A stretch of 35,408 nt of DNA, taken from RGIG7213 sp045636245. GTDB taxonomy: Bacteria > Bacillota > Clostridia > Oscillospirales > CAG-272. Both the position numbers and the translations under genes were made by a program. The notes under the pieces were generated by a model that worked only from the letters and a program-made list of their open reading frames with translations, was not told the DNA's origin and did no database searches. Position 1 is the stretch's first letter. Each line of letters begins with the position of its first letter. The stretch lies in the NCBI GenBank assembly GCA_045636245.1, contig JAZTXA010000149.1:1-35408 (forward strand). The letters run 5' to 3'. Positions 29,876-35,408 of the stretch are shown piece by piece.

Positions 29876-31137
29876 TTATTTTCCTTTATTTTGTCCCAAT
29901 ATGCTTTTGCGGCTTGCTCTGTTTTGTTTGAACCGTATGTATAATAAACCTTATCTTTTATATCATTGGGAAGATACTGCTGTTTTACATAATCGTTTTC
30001 GTAAGCGTGCGGGTATTTGTATCCTATACCGTGGCCGAGTGATTCCGCGCCTGCGTAATGGCTGTCAAGCAGATGGTCGGGAATGTTTTTGCCAAGTCCC
30101 TGTGCGATGTCTGCCGCTGCCCTTTCGTATGCCTCAAGCGCTGTGACCGATTTCGGTGCGGTGGCAAGCATCACCGTGCAGTTTGCAAGCGGTATTCTTG
30201 CCTCGGGAATACCGAGGGTGAGTGCCTGCTGACAGCATGCATACGTTATTGCCGATGCCATCGGGTATGCCGCGCCGATATCCTCAGAGGCGATGACTGA
30301 CAGACGGCGTACCACGCTCAAAAGCTCACCTGCGCCGAGAAGCTTTGCAAGATAAAATACGGATGCGTCGGGGTCAGAACCGCGTATAGATTTTTGCAAA
30401 GCCGAAAGAAGGTCGTAATGACTGTCGCCGTCTTTTGCAAAAGCACCCTGTCCGCGCATGGCGTCGGGGATAAACTTGTCAGCAAGCTCGCGTGTTATTT
30501 CTGCTTCTGATGCATACCAAATATGTTCAAGCATTCCAATGGAACGCCTGACATCGCCTCCGCACACTGATGCGATATATTCAAGGATATCTGTTTGACA
30601 TGTGACGGTTTTTCCGCTTTCGGTGTTTAAAAGTGCAAGCGCTTTTTCAAGCCGTACTGCGCACATTTTCGGTGTTACGGGCTTGAATTCAAATACGGCA
30701 CTACGTGAGATAACAGCGCTGTATACCGAGAAAAACGGGTTTTCCGCAGTTGATGCGATAAGCGTTATGCGTCCGTCCTCAATATACTCCAAAAGCGACT
30801 GCTGTTGCTTTTTGTTGAAATACTGTATTTCATCAAGATAAAGCAGTATGCCGCCTTCGCCTATTGCAGAGCCTGTTTGCTCCGCAATGCTTTTGACATC
30901 CGCAAGTGAGGCGGTGGTTGCATTCAGCTTGTACATTGTCATATTTGATTTTTTTGCAATTATGTTGGCGCTTGTCGTTTTTCCCGTTCCGGGCGGGCCG
31001 TAGAATATCATGTTTGTCAAATATCCCGACTCCGTCATTTTGCGGAGTGAGCCGTTTTTGCCAAATAAATGCTCCTGCCCTACAATATCATCAAATTCTT
31101 CGGGCCTCATTCTGTCTGCCAAGGGACGTATTATCAT
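29872..31137 (-). CDS. rarA: Replication-associated recombination protein RarA
   Basis: This 421-residue AAA+ ATPase resembles RarA (MgsA/WRNIP1 family), which acts at stalled replication forks. It has the N-terminal RPLADRMRPEEFDDIVGQEHL, Walker A GPPGTGKTTSANI (about residues 50-60), Walker B LLYLDEIQYF, and the C-terminal tetramerisation region with SVIASEDIGAAYPMASAI and GIGYKYPHAYENDYVKQQYLP. The domain order is complete. It is transcribed from a promoter at 31282-31310, so the dispersed repeat at 31165-31265 lies in its leader. Confidence 0.94.
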   Translation of the reverse strand: MIIRPLADRMRPEEFDDIVGQEHLFGKNGSLRKMTESGYLTNMIFYGPPGTGKTTSANIIAKKSNMTMYKLNATTASLADVKSIAEQTGSAIGEGGILLYLDEIQYFNKKQQQSLLEYIEDGRITLIASTAENPFFSVYSAVISRSAVFEFKPVTPKMCAVRLEKALALLNTESGKTVTCQTDILEYIASVCGGDVRRSIGMLEHIWYASEAEITRELADKFIPDAMRGQGAFAKDGDSHYDLLSALQKSIRGSDPDASVFYLAKLLGAGELLSVVRRLSVIASEDIGAAYPMASAITYACCQQALTLGIPEARIPLANCTVMLATAPKSVTALEAYERAAADIAQGLGKNIPDHLLDSHYAGAESLGHGIGYKYPHAYENDYVKQQYLPNDIKDKVYYTYGSNKTEQAAKAYWDKIKENK

Positions 31138-31164
31138 ATATTTCTCCGATTTTTATTTTCATAA

Positions 31165-31265
31165 AGGGGATATGCGGGTCGTCGAGGGCGCCGACCCCTA
31201 CGGTGCCTCGAATAAACCAATCGTGTAGGGGGCGCGCCCAATCAGTTCGCTTTGCGAATCGGCCG
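31165..31265. repeat. Dispersed palindromic repeat region
   Basis: This GC-rich stretch carries opposing cores, CCCCTACG near 31195 and GTAGGGGGCG near 31226-31235, and the hairpin TTCGC-TTT-GCGAA (31248-31260). It resembles the CGTAGGGG-type palindromes at 26356-26427 in core sequence but is more degenerate. It lies between rarA and its promoter. Confidence 0.5.
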
Positions 31266-31281
31266 ACCTATTTCAATACAT

Positions 31282-31310
31282 ATTATACACCCCCCGCATC
31301 GAATCGTCAA
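31282..31310 (-). promoter_or_regulatory. Promoter of rarA
   Basis: On the minus strand TTGACG (31310-31305), a 17-base spacer and TATAAT (31287-31282). Confidence 0.65.
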
Positions 31311-31340
31311 GTAAGGGGGCGAATTTTAATAATTAATTTG

Positions 31341-31369
31341 TTGACACGGTGTTTGTTGTGTGGTAGAAT
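31341..31369 (+). promoter_or_regulatory. Promoter of the 5'-nucleotidase-type lipoprotein gene
   Basis: TTGACA at 31341-31346, a 17-base spacer and TAGAAT at 31364-31369, 30 bases upstream of the start codon. Confidence 0.75.
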
Positions 31370-31399
31370 TATCTCAAACAATCCTGAATGGAGAAAAAT

Positions 31400-32941
31400 A
31401 TGAAAAAAATACTGTTTACTCTGCTTGCCGCAGCACTTATACTGTCATCGTGCTTTGACGTTCAGACGGATAGCGGCACAAATGCAGAGACGAAAAATGA
31501 CGAGGTTATTGACAGCAGTTGTTTTCACGCAGATGATGATGACAACGGAAAATGTGATAAATGCGACGGCTCTGTTTTGCAAACGCTTGACTTTTATGCG
31601 ATAAACGATCTGCACGGAAAATTTGCCGACACCTCTGCAAACGAGGGTGTTGACGAGCTTACGACATATCTGAAAAACCGCGGGACGGCAGACGATCATT
31701 CCGTTATCCTTTCATCGGGCGACATGTGGCAGGGTACGTCCGAATCAAATCTTACAAAGGGAAAGATAATAACAGAATGGATGAATGACATCGGAGTGTC
31801 TTCAATGACACTCGGAAACCACGAATTTGACTGGGGAAGCGAGTTTATAAAAGAAAATGCGGAAGTGGCAAAATTTCCCTTTCTTGCAATAAATGTATTT
31901 GACCGCGCCACAGACAAGCGTGCAGAGTTTTGCGCCCCGTCTGTCACGGTACAAAAGGGAAATGTCACAATAGGTATAATCGGTGCTATCGGTGACTGCT
32001 ATTCATCAATTGCACCCGATAAAACAGAGGACGTTTATTTTAAAACGGGTAATGAGCTGACAGAGCTTGTAAAGACAGAATCAATAAAGCTCCGTGCAGA
32101 GGGGGCTGACATTATTGTTTACTCTTTACACGACGGCTACAGCAGAACGAAAAGCGGTGTTACCTCTGTTTCCGGCAACGAAATTGCATCGTATTATGAC
32201 ATCAGTCTGTCACGTGACGGTTATGTTGACGTTGTTTTTGAAGGCCATACGCACAGAAGCTATGTGCTTAAGGACCCTTACGGCGTTTACCATTTACAGA
32301 ACGGCGGAGATAACGAAGGCATTTGCCATGCAGAGATTCAGGTGAATTTTGCCAATTCAAATACAAAGACCGATGCTGCGGAATTTATTTCAATCAATAA
32401 ATACGATTCTTTACAGGACGATCCCATTGTTTCAACACTTCTTGATAAATACGAAGATGATATAGCACAGGGCAGTCTTTCAATAGGAAATAATAAATAT
32501 AAAAGAAGCGGAGATGAGATGCGCAGACTCGTTGCCGAGCTGTATTACAAAAAGGGGCTTGACAGATGGGGAAGCAGATATGACATCGTCCTCGGCGGCG
32601 GATTTGTTTCAATAAGAAGCCCCGGTTATCTTGCAAAGGGAGAAATCACGTATTCAATGGTTCAAACGCTTTTCCCGTTTGACAATCCGCTTGTCCTTTG
32701 CAGTATCAAGGGATCAGACCTTCTTAAGAAGTTTATCAACACAAACAATTCAAACTACTTCGTATATTACAAGGACGGGCTTGAAAGTAAGATAAATCCG
32801 AATGAAACATATTACATTGTTACAGATACGTACACATCGCAGTACGCACCGAACAATCTTCGGGAAGTTGAAATGTACAATGAAAATATTTTTGCCCGCG
32901 ACATAGTAGCTGACTACATAGCCGCAGGCGGTCTTTCCTGA
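31400..32941 (+). CDS. 5'-nucleotidase/metallophosphoesterase lipoprotein
   Basis: This 513-residue protein has lipobox LILSSC, so it is anchored outside the cell. A short Cys/Asp-rich segment with ADDDDNGKCDKCDG precedes the enzyme domain. The calcineurin-like metallophosphatase motifs are complete: DFYAINDLHGKF, SSGDMWQG, GNHEFDWG, YSLHDGYSR and FEGHTHRSY. The C-terminal 5'-nucleotidase domain has DIVLGGGFVSIRSPGYLAKGEITYSMVQTLFPFDN features. It probably removes phosphate from extracellular nucleotides, or opens cyclic nucleotides as in related enzymes. The ATG at 31400 is chosen because GGAG lies six bases ahead and the signal peptide starts there. Confidence 0.88.
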   Translation: MKKILFTLLAAALILSSCFDVQTDSGTNAETKNDEVIDSSCFHADDDDNGKCDKCDGSVLQTLDFYAINDLHGKFADTSANEGVDELTTYLKNRGTADDHSVILSSGDMWQGTSESNLTKGKIITEWMNDIGVSSMTLGNHEFDWGSEFIKENAEVAKFPFLAINVFDRATDKRAEFCAPSVTVQKGNVTIGIIGAIGDCYSSIAPDKTEDVYFKTGNELTELVKTESIKLRAEGADIIVYSLHDGYSRTKSGVTSVSGNEIASYYDISLSRDGYVDVVFEGHTHRSYVLKDPYGVYHLQNGGDNEGICHAEIQVNFANSNTKTDAAEFISINKYDSLQDDPIVSTLLDKYEDDIAQGSLSIGNNKYKRSGDEMRRLVAELYYKKGLDRWGSRYDIVLGGGFVSIRSPGYLAKGEITYSMVQTLFPFDNPLVLCSIKGSDLLKKFINTNNSNYFVYYKDGLESKINPNETYYIVTDTYTSQYAPNNLREVEMYNENIFARDIVADYIAAGGLS

Positions 32942-32945
32942 TAAT

Positions 32946-34412
32946 TTATTTACATTTTGGACGCATGGCGGCGGAAACGCGTAGCGCAAAATCCTTATCC
33001 GCCGCTTCAAAATATGAAAGCACACGCTTTATGATATCTCCCCGGCAGAGCTTAAGCTCGACGGCTATGTTATCCGCAAGCGTGTTCTTTTCTTTTTCCG
33101 TCATGCTGCGGTATCTTTCGCCTGCCTGTGTGAAGTAATCGGGCGGCATTACAGGATGCGGTGCTACCTGTCCCGATGCTGTGGCGGGCTTCGGTGTTTT
33201 TATCTGCGATACCTCAGGGCGGTTGCCCGCAAGGCTGTTGGGTGAATAGTTTATGGGATTTGGATTGAAAACATACGTCATCTCACCGTCACGCTGATTG
33301 TTTTCCGGCATAAATTTCGGGCGGTTGACAGGAAGCTGTGCGAAGTTCGTGCCTATTCTGTAACGCTGTGTGTCAAGATACGAGAAAACTCTGCCCTGAA
33401 GCATTTTATCGTTTGAAAACTCAATGCCGGGCACTATGTTTGCGGGGCAGAATGCAGATTGCTCAACCTCCGCAAAAAAGCTTTTCGGGTTTCTGTTCAG
33501 CGTCATCATGCCGACACGCAGAAGAGGGAAGTCACGCTCGCTCCACACCTTTGTGTCGTCAAGTATATTGAAGCTTTGCTGTGCTGCTTCATCCTCTGTC
33601 ATAAGCTGTACGCAAAGTTCATATTTCGGGTAGTCTCCGCGTTCTATCGACTCGTAGAGGAGCCTTGTGGCAATATCGGGATCGGCGCCCGCTAAATATT
33701 CCGCTTCCTGGCGTGATATCGTTTCCACACCTTGCTGTGTTTTCCAGTGGTATTTCACATACCGTCTTTCACCTCTTGCGTTAACCCACACGAATGTGTT
33801 TACGCCGAAGCCGTCTATGTGGCGGTAGTCTTTTATTGTTCCCATATCGGAATAAAGCCACGTTATCATGTGTGTGGCTTCGGGCGACAGAGAAACGAAA
33901 TCCCAGAATCTTTGATTATCACGCAGATTCGTGTCGGGCGACGGCTTAAGCGAGTGTATCAGGTCGGGAAATTTGATGGCATCGCTTATGAAGAAAACGG
34001 GAATGTCATTGCTGACAAGGTCGTAAATGCCGTGATCTGTGTAAAATTTCACGGCAAATCCTCTGGGGTCACGCACGGTGTCGGCAGAGCCTTTGCCGCC
34101 TATGACTGTCGAAAACCGCACAAAAACATCCGTTTGCTTGCATGGGGACTGCAAGAAATCGGCGGATGTATATTTGCTCATGCTTTGGTACGGCTTGAAT
34201 ACACCGTATGCCCCCGCACCCTTTGCGTGAACCACGCGTTCGGGTATCCTCTCGCGGTCGAAATGCGCCATTTTATCTATAAATCTTACGTCCTCCAAAA
34301 CGGCGGGACCGTTTTCGCCGACGGTAAGTGTGTTTGAATCGTTTGTTATCGGTCTGCCCAGTGAATCTGTCATGTATCCGGGCATATTTAAGTTATGTTT
34401 GCAGTTGTCCAT
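32946..34412 (-). CDS. katA: Haem catalase
   Basis: This 488-residue protein is a monofunctional small-subunit catalase that breaks down hydrogen peroxide. It has the active-site region FDRERIPERVVHAKG (His62), the distal Asn135 in VSND, and the haem-ligand signature RVFSYLDTQRYR with Tyr345. Length is standard. A consensus ribosome binding site AAAGGAGG precedes the start. It stands alone with its own promoter. A haem catalase is uncommon in strict anaerobes, so either oxygen defence is important or the gene was acquired. Confidence 0.96.
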   Translation of the reverse strand: MDNCKHNLNMPGYMTDSLGRPITNDSNTLTVGENGPAVLEDVRFIDKMAHFDRERIPERVVHAKGAGAYGVFKPYQSMSKYTSADFLQSPCKQTDVFVRFSTVIGGKGSADTVRDPRGFAVKFYTDHGIYDLVSNDIPVFFISDAIKFPDLIHSLKPSPDTNLRDNQRFWDFVSLSPEATHMITWLYSDMGTIKDYRHIDGFGVNTFVWVNARGERRYVKYHWKTQQGVETISRQEAEYLAGADPDIATRLLYESIERGDYPKYELCVQLMTEDEAAQQSFNILDDTKVWSERDFPLLRVGMMTLNRNPKSFFAEVEQSAFCPANIVPGIEFSNDKMLQGRVFSYLDTQRYRIGTNFAQLPVNRPKFMPENNQRDGEMTYVFNPNPINYSPNSLAGNRPEVSQIKTPKPATASGQVAPHPVMPPDYFTQAGERYRSMTEKEKNTLADNIAVELKLCRGDIIKRVLSYFEAADKDFALRVSAAMRPKCK

Positions 34413-34432
34413 ATAAAACCTCCTTTACAGAA

Positions 34433-34462
34433 AGTATATTCACGGCGTTGCTTTTTTGTCAA
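34433..34462 (-). promoter_or_regulatory. Promoter of katA
   Basis: On the minus strand TTGACA (34462-34457), an 18-base spacer and TATACT (34438-34433). No clear PerR box is seen. Confidence 0.65.
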
Positions 34463-34504
34463 AGGTTACATGGAGATAATTGAAAAATAAATTGATATTA
34501 AGAC

Positions 34505-34651
34505 TTGTATTTTTACAGTATATGTGATATAATAAAAAGGATAATTTTGTTACGAAAACACAAAATAATACGAATGTTAATATATTGTTTACAAATCGCA
34601 CGATAAAATACTTGTGTTTTTATTGACAAACGATAAAAAATGTTGTAAACT
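34505..34651 (+). promoter_or_regulatory. Two possible promoters upstream of the transketolase gene
   Basis: The first is TTGTAT (34505-34510), 17 bases, TATAAT (34528-34533). The second is TTGACA (34623-34628), 17 bases, TAAACT (34646-34651). The gap from 34413 to 34725 holds these, the katA promoter and a GC-rich leader segment near 34678-34692, but no gene. Confidence 0.6.
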
Positions 34652-34725
34652 ATAATTGCTTACACAAGATATACGCCCACCGGCGGAGGCGGTATCAAAA
34701 ATACTATGCGCCGGAGATAGGATAA

Positions 34726-35408
34726 ATGATGGATAAGGCAAAGGTTTTAGAGCTTGAGAAGATCGCAAACGGTATCCGCCGTGATATCGTAACTCAGGTG
34801 TATTCCGCAAACTCGGGTCATCCGGGCGGTTCTCTTTCCATTGCGGATGTTTTGACATACTTGTATTTTGAGAAAATGAATGTAAAGGCGGATGATCCCA
34901 AGTGGGAGGACCGTGACAGATTCGTGCTTTCTAAGGGACACGCTTCCCCTGCAGTCTACGCAACACTTGCGGCAAAGGGCTTTTTCCCGAAGGAGGAGCT
35001 TGTCAAGTTCCGTAATATCGAAAGCTTCTTGCAGGGTCATCCCGATATGAAGCACACACCCGGCGTTGATATGTCAACGGGCTCACTTGGACTCGGCATC
35101 TCGGCGGCTTGCGGTATGGCGCTCGGCGGTAAGACTCAGAAAAAGGATTTCCGTGTGTATACCATACTCGGTGACGGCGAAATTGCGGAAGGTCAGGTAT
35201 GGGAGGCAGCAATGTTTGCCGCTCACTATAAGCTTGACAATCTCGTTGCTGTTATTGACTGGAACGGACTTCAGATAGACGGAGCTGTTACCGAGGTTAT
35301 GAACCCCACTCCTCACGACGAGAAATTCCGCGCTTTCGGTTGGCACGTTATAAGCATCGATGCGCATAATTTTGATGAAATAGAGGCTGCCTTTGAGGAA
35401 GCAAAGAC
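34726..35408 (+). CDS. Transketolase N-terminal subunit (partial, runs off the window)
   Basis: The visible 227 residues match the N-terminal thiamine-diphosphate-binding half of split transketolases. Conserved parts are SGHPGGSLSIADVL, LSKGHASPAVYATLA, STGSLGLGISAACGMAL and the ThDP/Mg motif GDGEIAEGQVWEAA with the following DWNG. Transketolase moves two-carbon units in the non-oxidative pentose phosphate pathway. The C-terminal subunit gene would be expected just outside the window. Two adjacent ATG codons (34726 and 34729) are possible starts; GGAG and AGGA lie upstream. Confidence 0.93.
   Translation, partial: MMDKAKVLELEKIANGIRRDIVTQVYSANSGHPGGSLSIADVLTYLYFEKMNVKADDPKWEDRDRFVLSKGHASPAVYATLAAKGFFPKEELVKFRNIESFLQGHPDMKHTPGVDMSTGSLGLGISAACGMALGGKTQKKDFRVYTILGDGEIAEGQVWEAAMFAAHYKLDNLVAVIDWNGLQIDGAVTEVMNPTPHDEKFRAFGWHVISIDAHNFDEIEAAFEEAK

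Noticed and set aside
1..35408. CRISPR array
   Set aside because: No series of regularly spaced direct repeats was found. The only direct repeat noted is the 26-bp tRNA duplication.

Overview
The window looks like a chromosome segment of an uncultured anaerobic Clostridia bacterium, probably an Oscillospirales or Christensenellales-type gut lineage. The signs are a SCIFF ranthipeptide locus beside yajC, T-box leaders on thrS and trpB, TTGACA/TATAAT promoters with 17-base spacers, AAGGAGG ribosome binding sites, many Gram-positive-type lipoproteins, and moderate GC. This placement is inferred from gene families; no 16S gene or other taxonomic marker is present.

Positions 1 to about 4353 are the right end of an integrative mobilisable element. 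They hold a candidate oriT, a ribbon-helix-helix accessory protein, a VirD2/MobP-type relaxase, a ParB-like protein, a small charged protein, and an AT-rich cargo gene for a membrane-anchored protein with a YkgJ-type cysteine cluster. The element ends at the 3' end of a tRNA-Pro(CGG) gene whose T-stem contains a mismatch, as expected if recombination built a chimeric tRNA. Upstream of this tRNA a further 203-bp insertion, flanked by a 26-bp direct repeat of the tRNA 5' end, separates the tRNA from its original promoter.

Positions 4783 to 11373 hold a CE2-like esterase lipoprotein, a HAD phosphatase paired with the exo-muramidase NamZ, the operon yajC - TIGR04086 membrane protein - SCIFF peptide - radical SAM maturase, and a surface protein with a sortase-like tail.

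Positions 11397 to 18529 are mostly on the minus strand. A MinD-like ATPase and a diverged methylglyoxal synthase lie upstream of a T-box leader that controls an unknown membrane protein and thrS. Next come an RNHCP zinc-ribbon protein, a small membrane protein and two tandem PrsA/parvulin-like lipoproteins.

Positions 18639 to 26455 carry a GH36-type alpha-galactosidase, a membrane-embedded XRE regulator, a Trp T-box driving trpB plus an unusual IMPase-HAD fusion, and an unknown single-pass membrane protein. Two structured repeats at 11400-11475 and 22150-22245 share nested stems with compensatory base changes. They are the most novel-looking signal in the window.

Positions 26456 to 29253 contain the rpmH-rnpA-yidD-yidC-jag block normally found beside oriC/dnaA, here without dnaA. 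The right end holds a small lipoprotein, rarA, a 5'-nucleotidase-type lipoprotein, a haem catalase and the start of a transketolase N-terminal subunit.
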